From Eubacterium sp. ER2 (GTDB taxonomy: Bacteria; Bacillota; Clostridia; Lachnospirales; Lachnospiraceae), in NCBI RefSeq assembly GCF_000765215.1, contig NZ_JPJE01000021.1, positions 1 through 64,000 of the forward strand: a stretch of 64,000 nt of DNA. The letters are read 5' to 3'. Of this stretch, positions 42,838-50,421 are shown in pieces. The notes beneath the pieces were generated by a model, which saw only the letters and a program-made list of their open reading frames with translations, was not told the DNA's origin and searched no databases. How positions within the stretch are numbered: position 1 is the stretch's first letter; the number at the start of each line of letters is the position of its first letter. The translations under genes were made by a program, and so were the position numbers.

Positions 42838-44931
42838 TTAATTGACAAACAGAGGTATGTCCAAATCTTTGTCCCAGAGGTAGTTGATCTGGGGGATTGG
42901 CGCATTGCTTACAGGTACCAGGCGGAATGTGGAGACGTCATAGTAGGACGTGTCGATGCCAGCGACAGATAAGATTTCTCCTGTATGAAAGTCACCGGCT
43001 ATAGGAGTTGACATGGCTAGAAGCCCGCAGGGACAGAGATTACAGCTGGCTTCTGGCAGTATATCCTGATCGCCGGTAACATTAAAAGCGCACAGATAGA
43101 GGTCGGGTATGTTGCTTTCAAAGCGGAGTGTGAATTTCCAATAGCGAATACGCGGGCATGAGGAGACGGAACGGAGTTCTTCTATCTGACTGTCAGGAGA
43201 TGGACAGACTTCTTCTACTTGTTCCAGATACAGCCGCCCTCCGTAAATTTCACAGGATGTTTCCGCAGGCAAAGTGCATTCCGACAGATCAACAGGTATG
43301 TAGAAATCTTCGGGCATTTTATCGGAAAGACAGATGAAAGGGATATGAAGAGTGATTCCGCCGGGAGGAACCTGGCCAAAATTCCATTCGAAATAATCGA
43401 TGCCGCTGTTCATGGAATAGTACTCCTGGCATTCCCCGGTGTATACATTTCCGTACGGATCTGTCACTGTAAAAGGATTTTGGCTGTACCCATCACTGAA
43501 AAAGGCGGGACAGATAACTTCTGGCATGATGTTCGGACCGTCTCCGCTGCAGAGAGGGTAGATGGACAGGATCAAAGCTCCGCTGTCATCTCGGCGAGGG
43601 ACAGTGAGGAGACTGTATAGATCGTTAATCTTATATACATTGTCCTGAACCTCCCGGACAGGTGTGCGTTCCATGGAGAAGGTGACATCCACGTTGCAGG
43701 AGAAGTCAAAGATCTGTCCCAGGGAAGTTGCGGAAGACAGAGAGAGTGTGAGAACTTCCGGGGAAGCGGGCATTTCTATATTTTCGTAAGTGCAGTAAAG
43801 CCACTGAAAACTGTTACCCGAATTGCCTCTGGTGACAGTTCCGGAGCCAAGAAGCACTCCATCCAGGTACAGATCATGAAAGTATGGGATGAAAGAGTCT
43901 GAAGGTATGGAGAACAGGGGGAACTCAGGGTTTGAGATATCGGGGAAAGCGTCTCCCCTGGCCTGGACCAGAACCTTTACTTTGAGAGTGCTCTCTGCAT
44001 ATACGGCCGACTTCAGAGTGCCGGTCACGTATTCTGTCTCAAAGGAGACTGGAGTCCCCATATTGTAGGCGGCGGTTTCGGGAGTGGAGACCGGGCCATA
44101 GCCGTCCAGCCAGTAAAAAGCAGACTGGATCCCGCTGGTGCTGCCGGGAGAGGATTCCCGGACAGCAGCAAAATTATCCTGGGACTGTACCGGATTGTCC
44201 TGTGCATTTGCCTGCGGCTGCATGTTTGCCTTTGTACCGGAATCTTCGGGCTGTTCGTTGTCTTTGTCATTATCTGTTATGATCAAAGGCTCGGGCTTGT
44301 TATCCTCTTCGTTTTTCCCAACGATGATTTCCCACAGGTCCGGGATGAGATCGTAGTGCCGCAGTACGCAGTAGGTGCAGGCTGACAGGGCCAGTAGTGC
44401 CACAATGATGAGGGTGAGCAGGAAGGAACGACGCAGTTTTCCTATACTGCGCTGATGTCTCTTTTTTACAGTCTCGTAGGGCAGCCCCAGGGAGGCGGCG
44501 ATTTCTTTTATGGACATGCCGTCATAATATTTCATCCGGATTAGGTCCGCTTCATCGGGGCGAAGTTCTTTCATTGCTCTCTCTACATCGGCCCGGAGTT
44601 CTGCCAGGGCAATCTGGCGGTCTGCGGTAGATGTAGCAACGCGGCCACGGCTTTTTTCTTTCCGGTAGCGGGAGACGGCTAGATTTCGGGCGATAGCAGC
44701 CAGATAGACGGGCAGGGAGGACTTCTGCGGATCATACTTGTCCCGCTGGAAATAGAAGATGGAGAAGGTTTCGTTTACGCACTCCTTAATATCTTCCGGA
44801 TTTTGCAAATGCCGGGAGACAATGCTCCAGATAAGACCAGTGTAGCGCTCCATGAGAAGAGTAAGGCCGGTCTGGGGACTGCGGTTGATCCTGTCCAGGA
44901 TCTGCTGGTCTGTGAAAGGATGTGCGTGCAT
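42838..44931 (-). CDS. ECF-type sigma factor fused to a membrane helix and extracytoplasmic domain
   Basis: A 697-residue one-polypeptide signalling protein. Residues 1-90 are sigma-70 region 2 (LIWSIVSRHLQNPEDIKECV, then ARNLAVSRYRKEK). Residues about 110-160 are region 4 (RPDEADLIRMKYYDGMSIKE, then IAASLGLPYETVKKRHQRSI). One membrane helix follows near 167-187 (LLTLIIVALLALSACTYC). A disordered Asp/Gln/Asn-rich linker (about 200-260) leads to a large outer part of roughly 430 residues that I cannot name. GAGGAGGT precedes the ATG. With the sigma domain tethered to the membrane, release by proteolysis or direct action at the membrane are both possible. Confidence 0.85.
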   Translation of the reverse strand: MHAHPFTDQQILDRINRSPQTGLTLLMERYTGLIWSIVSRHLQNPEDIKECVNETFSIFYFQRDKYDPQKSSLPVYLAAIARNLAVSRYRKEKSRGRVATSTADRQIALAELRADVERAMKELRPDEADLIRMKYYDGMSIKEIAASLGLPYETVKKRHQRSIGKLRRSFLLTLIIVALLALSACTYCVLRHYDLIPDLWEIIVGKNEEDNKPEPLIITDNDKDNEQPEDSGTKANMQPQANAQDNPVQSQDNFAAVRESSPGSTSGIQSAFYWLDGYGPVSTPETAAYNMGTPVSFETEYVTGTLKSAVYAESTLKVKVLVQARGDAFPDISNPEFPLFSIPSDSFIPYFHDLYLDGVLLGSGTVTRGNSGNSFQWLYCTYENIEMPASPEVLTLSLSSATSLGQIFDFSCNVDVTFSMERTPVREVQDNVYKINDLYSLLTVPRRDDSGALILSIYPLCSGDGPNIMPEVICPAFFSDGYSQNPFTVTDPYGNVYTGECQEYYSMNSGIDYFEWNFGQVPPGGITLHIPFICLSDKMPEDFYIPVDLSECTLPAETSCEIYGGRLYLEQVEEVCPSPDSQIEELRSVSSCPRIRYWKFTLRFESNIPDLYLCAFNVTGDQDILPEASCNLCPCGLLAMSTPIAGDFHTGEILSVAGIDTSYYDVSTFRLVPVSNAPIPQINYLWDKDLDIPLFVN

Positions 44932-45172
44932 GAAACTTCTACCTCCTCTGCTCCTGCGGTGCCAGGATGATGCGACAAGGCTCTCCTGAGCAGGTGGATT
45001 ATTTACAAAAATAGTACCACAAGAAAAAGAAGGATATCAACAAAGTAAAAGTTAACCATTTTGGCACAAAAGACAGACCTGTTATTGTTTCCTTGCTGTC
45101 ATTTCTGCGCAGTCTGCCGCAGGAGAGACTGAGAAGAAAAACTGTGATGTAAAGAAGAGAAATGGACACTTT

Positions 45173-45700
45173 TCAGAAATCCTCATGCAGAATGGCCTGC
45201 ACAGGCTTTTTCGTCCTGGGAAGCCAGAACTGGACGAGAGGTCCGGTTAGAAAGACGGCGGCCACAGTCCCCGCGCCTACAGTGCCTCCGAGCAGGAAGC
45301 CAAGCACTACAAAAAAGAGGTCGCAGCCTACGCGCACCCACCGAAACTGGACGGAGGGGAGGCGGTCGGACAGGATCACGGCCACCAGGTCGTTGGGGCC
45401 GCCGCAGAAAGCGCAGACAACAGTGCCCGGCTTTACATAGCCTTTCGTGCCAAGCAGCATGAGGATCATGAGGATGCAAAGGACAATGACGTGGACGGTT
45501 CCCACCGTGAGGCCGGACAGACGGGACAGTCCCTGGATGAATACGGTGAATGTATCTGTGCCGAGCTCTGACAGGAGAAAGAGCGTTACTCCAAGATGAG
45601 CAACGGCGAGTCCTGCCAGCAGGATGGACAGCGCTTTTGCCCAGTCGGCAGCGGTTCTCCCTGAGGTGTCAGATGCAAATGTTTCCTTTTTGTTTTCCAT
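45173..45700 (-). CDS. YczE/YitT-like integral membrane protein
   Basis: A 175-residue membrane protein with about five hydrophobic segments: LSILLAGLAVAHLGVTLFLL, then VGTVHVIVLCILMILMLLG, and others. The pattern SELGTDTFTVFIQGLSRLSG matches the YczE/YyaS branch. The function of this family is unknown. It lies behind a structured leader that ends in a terminator hairpin (45815-45965), so its expression may be conditional. The N-terminus is hydrophilic and starts at 45700 with GGAGAG upstream on the minus strand. Confidence 0.72.
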   Translation of the reverse strand: MENKKETFASDTSGRTAADWAKALSILLAGLAVAHLGVTLFLLSELGTDTFTVFIQGLSRLSGLTVGTVHVIVLCILMILMLLGTKGYVKPGTVVCAFCGGPNDLVAVILSDRLPSVQFRWVRVGCDLFFVVLGFLLGGTVGAGTVAAVFLTGPLVQFWLPRTKKPVQAILHEDF

Positions 45701-45814
45701 GATCTACGCTCTCCTGATAGAAAATCTTTTTTTCTATAATAAAGCAAAGTGGGGAGATCCCGCAACTGTATTTTGGAGCGGACAGGACCGGGACGCGTTT
45801 TGGACAAACTTTAG

Positions 45815-45965
45815 ACAGCGAAAACCCGCTGGCCTTTCGGCCGGCGGGTTTTCGTCGTTGTTATAGTTATCTAAAGGAATGAGAGTAAAGTGCAACACCA
45901 AAGGTCTCCGCCCTGGTGCCTTACTTTATGAGGGGGGAGATAGTTGACTGTTGATCAACTATCTG
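45815..45965 (-). ncRNA. Candidate structured leader RNA (orphan riboswitch-like element)
   Basis: On the minus strand a TATAAT box (45971-45976) is followed by three hairpins. The first is GATAGTTGA/TCAACTATC (45938-45962). The second is a two-part stem TAAAGT/ACTTTA and CACCA/TGGTG separated by an internal loop (45886-45927). The third is the terminator hairpin. The YczE-like gene lies beyond. The layout is that of an attenuation leader or a small RNA. I do not recognise a known riboswitch class in it. Confidence 0.4.
45819..45854 (-). terminator. Terminator hairpin in the leader of the YczE-like gene
   Basis: CGAAAACCCGC with GCGGGTTTTCG around an inner GGCC/GGCC stem. It lies 119 bases before the YczE-like start codon on the minus strand. 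The A/T flanks make it usable in both directions. No plus-strand gene ends here. Confidence 0.65.
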
Positions 45966-45970
45966 ACTGT

Positions 45971-45976
45971 TATTAT
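45971..45976 (-). promoter_or_regulatory. Candidate -10 box of the leader RNA
   Basis: TATAAT on the minus strand, seven bases before the first hairpin. The -35 region (ATATTT at 17 bases) is poor. Confidence 0.4.
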
Positions 45977-46188
45977 AGGGAACAGATATGTCTAAAATAT
46001 GACCGGTCTCTAAAAAAATCAGAAAGTTTCTTAATAGAACCTTAAGTTTTTATAATCTGTATGTTTAGAATTAAAAAAATGACAAATATCGAAAGTTTTC
46101 GCTCTATTCATTACCTTTTATTATAGCACGAAATGCTGTAAAATCAAGGGATTTATGGCAATGAGGATGCAGCACTAAGGGAGTGAAC
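45977..46188. other. AT-rich spacer without a visible gene
   Basis: About 210 bases of AT-rich DNA with runs of A and T on both strands. I see no open reading frame with a ribosome binding site, no RNA fold of note and no repeat. Confidence 0.6.
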
Positions 46189-46226
46189 AAAAAAATAATC
46201 AGCCACCCGGGTGGGCGCCTGATTAC
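46189..46226 (-). terminator. Terminator of the tRNA-Gly pair
   Basis: On the minus strand AATCAG...CTGATT with an inner CCCACCC/GGGTGG stem, followed by ATTTTTTT. Confidence 0.8.
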
Positions 46227-46277
46227 TTTTTCTGCCCGGCTTCGGCAAAGCTGTGAAGCCTCTGATAGATTTTCAAG

Positions 46278-46348
46278 AGCAGATAACGGGAGTCGAACCC
46301 GCCTTTCCAGCTTGGGAAGCTAGCGTCATACCGATAGACTATATCTGC
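46278..46348 (-). tRNA. tRNA-Gly (CCC)
   Basis: Acceptor arm GCAGATA/TATCTGC, anticodon CCC in loop TTCCCAA, T-arm GCGGGTTCGACTCCCGT. 71 nt, CCA not encoded. It lies 35 bases downstream of the second tRNA-Gly. Confidence 0.92.
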
Positions 46349-46383
46349 ATATTTCCAGTATAACAGCTTTTGTAAAAAAATCA

Positions 46384-46454
46384 AGCGGGTGATGGGAATC
46401 GAACCCACGTATCCAGCTTGGAAGGCTGGTGTTCTACCATTGAACTACACCCGC
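46384..46454 (-). tRNA. tRNA-Gly (TCC)
   Basis: Acceptor arm GCGGGTG/CACCCGC, anticodon TCC in loop CTTCCAA, T-arm GTGGGTTCGATTCCCAT. 71 nt, CCA not encoded. First gene of the two-tRNA transcript. Confidence 0.95.
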
Positions 46455-46465
46455 GAACGAATGTT

Positions 46466-46494
46466 ATCTTATCATAGAAAAGGCCAAAATGCAA
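46466..46494 (-). promoter_or_regulatory. Promoter of the tRNA-Gly pair
   Basis: On the minus strand TTGCAT and TAAGAT are spaced by 17 bases, with the -10 box 12 bases before the tRNA. Confidence 0.7.
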
Positions 46495-46561
46495 GGGAAA
46501 ATATGAAAATCTGTGCAAAACAGCAAAAAATACAAAGTCCGGAATAGATGCAGGGGATCTG

Positions 46562-46609
46562 TGTGACGACATCACAGAAAAAAAGCCGGAAATGTGCTAA
46601 CATTATACT
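46562..46609 (+). promoter_or_regulatory. Palindrome and -10 box upstream of the CoA-disulfide reductase
   Basis: TGTGA-CGACA-TCACA (46562-46576) is a perfect inverted repeat with a five-base centre. It is close in style to CRP/FNR or Rex sites but not of the right spacing for either. TATACT at 46604-46609 could be the -10 box. No good -35 box is seen, which would fit an activated promoter. Confidence 0.35.
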
Positions 46610-46664
46610 GATATGAGCGAAAAGAGATACGGCAGTGAAATGCTGGCGGAAAGGAGAGATTGAC

Positions 46665-48368
46665 ATGAAGGTTGTGATCGTAGGGGGAGTGGCAGGAGGA
46701 GCCACGGCGGCGGCCAGGATCCGCAGACTGGACGAGGAGGCGGAGGTGATCGTATTCGAGAGATCCGGATATGTCTCCTATGCGAACTGCGGCCTGCCCT
46801 ATTATATCGGCGGCGTGATCGGGGAGGCATCGGAGCTGACGTTACAGACTCCGGAGAGCTTCTGGAGCCGCTTCCGCATTGACATGCGTGTGCGCCATGA
46901 AGTGACGGCTATTCATCCAAAGCGCAGGACTGTGACTGTCCGCAGCCTGGACAGCGGGGAAAGCTTTGAGGAGAGCTACGACAGACTTCTCCTTTCACCT
47001 GGGGCAAAGCCCATTCTGCCCCGGTCGGTGGACGCGGGAGTGCCGGGGCTGTTTACCCTGCGCACTGTGGAGGATACGCTGCGGATCCGGACATTCATAG
47101 AGAAAAATCATCCCAGGTCAGCGGTTCTGGCCGGCGGCGGGTTCATCAGTCTGGAGCTGGCAGAAAATCTCCGGGAGCTGGGGATGGACGTCACCATTGT
47201 CCAGCGCCCCGGGCAGCTTATGAAGCCCTTTGACCCAGATATGGCCTCCTTTATCCATGCCAGGATGAGAAAGAACGGTGTAAAGCTGCTGCTGGGACAC
47301 GCAGTGGAGGGAGTGGAGGAAAATGGCGGTAGCCTTCGGGTTCTCCTGAAGGACGGCAAGGCTCTGGCGGCAGACATGACTGTTTTTGCACTGGGAGTCT
47401 CGCCTGACACCCATCTGGCAAAGGAGGCCGGATTGAGGCTGGGCCTGAAGGACAGCATTGTCGTAAACGACCGGATGGAGACATCTGTGCCGGACATCTA
47501 CGCTGTGGGGGATGCGGTGCAGGTCATACAGTCTGTTTCCGGAGAGGATGTGCTCCTCTCCCTGGCAGGCCCGGCTAACAGACAGGGGCGCATTGCGGCG
47601 GACAACATCTGCGGCGGCGACAGCCGTTACAGAGGCTCCCAGGGATCCTCCATCATCAAGGTGTTTGATATGACGGCGGCTGTCACTGGGATTAATGAGC
47701 AGGCGGCAGAGAGAGCGGGCATCAGAGCTGACAAGGTCTACCTCTCCCCGGCCAGCCATGCGGGCTACTATCCCGGCGCCAGGACGATGATCATGAAAGT
47801 AATCTATGAAAAGGAGACCTGCCGTCTGCTGGGAGCCCAGATCGTGGGATATGAGGGGGTAGACAAACAGATCGACGTGCTGGCCACGGCCATAAGCGCG
47901 GGGATGACAGCTACCCGGCTCAAGGATCTGGATCTGGCCTACGCGCCACCCTACTCTTCGGCCAAGAGCCCGGTCAATATGGCCGGCTTTATCATCGAGA
48001 ATATAGCAGACGGAAGGCTGAAGCAGTTTCACTGGCACGAGGCAGACACGCTGCCGAGGGACGGGAGTGTGACTCTGCTGGATGTGCGCACAGAGCAGGA
48101 GTACGGGGCCGGACATATAGACGGCTTTTGCAATATTCCTCTGGATGAGCTGCGTGAGCGGATAGGCGAGCTGGAGCAGGGAAAGCCGGTTTACGCCGCA
48201 TGCCAGAGCGGTCTGCGCAGCTATATTGCGTGCTGTATTCTGTCCCAGAAGGGATTTGACTGCTATAACCTTTCAGGAGGATACAGGCTCTACAGGAGTG
48301 TGCGTGAGGATTGTGGCTGTGCGGATGAGACATTTCCGTGCGGTATGGACAGGACAGTATCCCGGTAG
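46665..48368 (+). CDS. cdr: CoA-disulfide reductase with C-terminal rhodanese domain
   Basis: A flavoprotein of 567 residues that uses NAD(P)H to reduce CoA disulfide, persulfide or polysulfide. The N-terminus has the FAD loop GGVAGGATAAARIRRL and a single redox cysteine, Cys42, in SYANCGLPYYIGG. IYAVGDAVQ is the second FAD motif. The rhodanese domain begins near residue 465 (LLDVRTEQEYGAGHIDGFCN) with its active Cys513 in AACQSGLRSY. GAAAGGAGAG precedes the ATG. The fusion form is typical of anaerobes, and it may help handle sulfane sulfur and oxidative stress. Confidence 0.93.
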   Translation: MKVVIVGGVAGGATAAARIRRLDEEAEVIVFERSGYVSYANCGLPYYIGGVIGEASELTLQTPESFWSRFRIDMRVRHEVTAIHPKRRTVTVRSLDSGESFEESYDRLLLSPGAKPILPRSVDAGVPGLFTLRTVEDTLRIRTFIEKNHPRSAVLAGGGFISLELAENLRELGMDVTIVQRPGQLMKPFDPDMASFIHARMRKNGVKLLLGHAVEGVEENGGSLRVLLKDGKALAADMTVFALGVSPDTHLAKEAGLRLGLKDSIVVNDRMETSVPDIYAVGDAVQVIQSVSGEDVLLSLAGPANRQGRIAADNICGGDSRYRGSQGSSIIKVFDMTAAVTGINEQAAERAGIRADKVYLSPASHAGYYPGARTMIMKVIYEKETCRLLGAQIVGYEGVDKQIDVLATAISAGMTATRLKDLDLAYAPPYSSAKSPVNMAGFIIENIADGRLKQFHWHEADTLPRDGSVTLLDVRTEQEYGAGHIDGFCNIPLDELRERIGELEQGKPVYAACQSGLRSYIACCILSQKGFDCYNLSGGYRLYRSVREDCGCADETFPCGMDRTVSR

Positions 48369-48494
48369 AGTGGTGCTCTGTGGCTGGAAGCGCACATATG
48401 ACAGCGTGCATATGCCGGCGCGCATATGGGGCAGTATACATCTGATGTGATGGGAAAGAAAAGCAGGAAGGGAGGAGGGCCCATTTTGCTTCGG

Positions 48495-48902
48495 TTATTT
48501 TAAATGCCCTGTAAGAATATCGACGAATTCACCAGTCGTAGGTTTGCTGAAAAGAGGGCAGGGAGAAATGGCCTGCAAAAGATTTTTGTTTCCTCTTTCC
48601 CAGCATACGGTGATGACAGTGCGCAGGTCACGCTCCACACTTCCGGCGCTTGTGTGGCAGATCTCTGCGATTTTAGGATATAGTAGCTTGCTGATGCCGA
48701 GCAGGTAGTCTTCGTCTTCAAGGCAAAGTGAAACCGCAACGATCAAATATCTATATCCCCTATAGGTAGCACCAATTCCAAGAGAACGCACAAGGTATTG
48801 AATATCTTTCATTTCAGCGATAACTATAACTCCCTTCCTGCCTGGCAGAACTCCACATGCTATATTATCGGAAAGCAGCCCGCTTCTAATTATAAACGAC
48901 AT
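48495..48902 (-). CDS. Stand-alone Spo0A C-terminal (DNA-binding) domain protein
   Basis: At most 135 residues. From MKDIQYLVRSLGIGATYRGY onward it matches the Spo0A effector domain: a YLIVAV segment, LLYPKIAEICHTSAGSVERD, then LRTVITVCWERGN and KPTTGEFVDIL. No receiver domain is present. The start is uncertain: the ATG at 48902 has no ribosome binding site, while the ATG at 48812 gives just the domain but has its GGGAG 17 bases away. It could bind 0A-box-like DNA without phosphorylation control, or antagonise Spo0A. Function is inferred from fold only. Confidence 0.78.
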   Translation of the reverse strand: MSFIIRSGLLSDNIACGVLPGRKGVIVIAEMKDIQYLVRSLGIGATYRGYRYLIVAVSLCLEDEDYLLGISKLLYPKIAEICHTSAGSVERDLRTVITVCWERGNKNLLQAISPCPLFSKPTTGEFVDILTGHLK

Positions 48903-48997
48903 TATTCGACATTCTACGATAAAACAAGACGTATTTGTGAACCTTTTGACGGGAATGACATATACTGATCATGAACAGAAAAAAAGGCGGTGGCTCT

Positions 48998-49630
48998 GTG
49001 AGTATTTTTGGAATAGACGTGAGCAGATTTCAGGGGAATATTGACTGGGCGGAGGTAAAGCGGGCGGGCGTGGAGTTCGCTATGCTCCGGGCAGGATTTG
49101 GCAGCGGGAGCATTGATGTCCAGTTTCGCAGGAACGCGGAGGGGTGCTGCGCGGAGGGCATCCCTTTCGGCGTTTACTGGTTTTCCTACGCCTATACGCC
49201 TGATATGGCGCGTCAGGAGGCGCGCCAGTGCCTGGAGACCATAGAGGATTACAGGGTGGAATACCCGGTGTGCATCGATTTTGAGCAGGATTCAGTCCGG
49301 TACGCCCAGACAAAAGGCGTCACAGTGACAAAGGAGCTGGCCACCCGGATCGTAGAGGAGTTTTGCGGGGAGGTGGAGGACAGGGGGTATTTTGCCATGT
49401 ACTACAGTAATCTGGACTTTCTGGAGCGGATGTTCGATGAAAGACTCCGGGAAAAGTACGCCCTCTGGTTCGCCAGGTACGCCCGCGAGCCGGGCATTGA
49501 CGGTATTGCCATGTGGCAGTACACGGAGAGCGGGAGCGTCCGTGGGATCGCCGGGGACGTGGATCTCAACCTGGCCTTCTACGACCTGGCGGAGGTGATC
49601 CGAAGGAGAGGGCTGAACCATCTGAAATGA
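48998..49630 (+). CDS. Glycoside hydrolase family 25 lysozyme
   Basis: A muramidase of about 210 residues, almost only the GH25 barrel. It has GIDVSRFQGNIDW at the N-terminus, the catalytic CIDFEQD, and DVDLNLAFYD near the C-terminus. No signal peptide is visible, so it may be released by lysis, by a phage-like route, or act in the mother cell. The GTG at 48998 with AAAGGCGGTGG before it is preferred over the ATG at 48971, which has no site. It is divergent from the Spo0A-C protein and lies upstream of the two-component operon. Confidence 0.88.
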   Translation: MSIFGIDVSRFQGNIDWAEVKRAGVEFAMLRAGFGSGSIDVQFRRNAEGCCAEGIPFGVYWFSYAYTPDMARQEARQCLETIEDYRVEYPVCIDFEQDSVRYAQTKGVTVTKELATRIVEEFCGEVEDRGYFAMYYSNLDFLERMFDERLREKYALWFARYAREPGIDGIAMWQYTESGSVRGIAGDVDLNLAFYDLAEVIRRRGLNHLK

Positions 49631-49713
49631 TTTCATAATTTCTTAAGAATTTCCCCAACTGCCTCTTAAAAAATCCCTGCTATTCTTGTAATATGTAAGG
49701 GAGGTGATAGAAG

Positions 49714-50409
49714 ATGGCAAAAATATTAGTATGCGACGACGATAAAGAGATCGTGGAGGCAATTGACATATATCTGACACAGGAGGGCTATGAGGTGCTG
49801 AAGGCCTACGACGGGCAGGAGGCGCTGAAGGTGCTGAAGGCCAACGATGTGGACCTTCTTGTGATCGATGTCATGATGCCCCGTCTGGACGGGATCCGGG
49901 CGACGCTGAAGATCCGGGAAGAGAACAATATTCCCATTATCATCCTCTCTGCAAAGTCCGAGGACGCGGATAAGATCCTCGGACTCAATGTGGGGGCGGA
50001 CGACTATGTGACAAAGCCGTTTAATCCGCTGGAGCTGGTGGCCAGGGTGAAATCCCAGCTGCGCAGATACACCCAGCTTGGGAGCACGGCAAAAGAGACA
50101 GACGCGGCAGTGTACACGACAGGGGGGCTGTCCATCAACGATGATCTCAAGGAGGTGACCGTGGACGGGGAGCCGGTGAAGCTGACACCCATTGAGTACA
50201 ATATCCTGCTGCTTCTCGTGAAAAATCAGGGCAAGGTTTTTTCTATCGAACAGATCTATGAAAACATCTGGAACGAGGATGCCATCGGAGCGGACAACAC
50301 AGTGGCGGTGCACATCCGTCACATCCGCGAGAAGATCGAGATCAACCCGAAGGATCCCAGATACCTGAAGGTGGTCTGGGGCGTGGGCTATAAGGTGGAG
50401 AAGCTTTAG
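49714..50409 (+). CDS. OmpR/PhoB-type response regulator
   Basis: A 231-residue regulator. The receiver has Asp8-Asp9-type acidic pocket residues (VCDDDKEI), the phosphorylated Asp52 in LVIDVMMPRLDG and Lys in YVTKPFNPLELVAR. The C-terminal winged helix reads VKLTPIEYNILLLLV and DNTVAVHIRHIREKIE. The layout is that of VanR-type regulators. AAGGGAGGTGAT precedes the ATG. The sensor kinase gene follows after 12 bases, so this is a cognate pair. Target genes cannot be read. The GH25 enzyme next door is one possibility. Confidence 0.95.
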   Translation: MAKILVCDDDKEIVEAIDIYLTQEGYEVLKAYDGQEALKVLKANDVDLLVIDVMMPRLDGIRATLKIREENNIPIIILSAKSEDADKILGLNVGADDYVTKPFNPLELVARVKSQLRRYTQLGSTAKETDAAVYTTGGLSINDDLKEVTVDGEPVKLTPIEYNILLLLVKNQGKVFSIEQIYENIWNEDAIGADNTVAVHIRHIREKIEINPKDPRYLKVVWGVGYKVEKL

Positions 50410-50421
50410 GAGGGAGAACGT

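Noticed and set aside
44135-44360. Gln/Asn/Asp-rich linker of the sigma fusion as a separate gene boundary
   Set aside because: The frame is continuous and no ribosome binding site or stop lies between sigma and outer parts, so a single fusion protein is the simplest reading.
45624-45866. Plus-strand frame of 80 codons near the YczE-like gene
   Set aside because: It overlaps the YczE-like start and the terminator hairpin and has no ribosome binding site.
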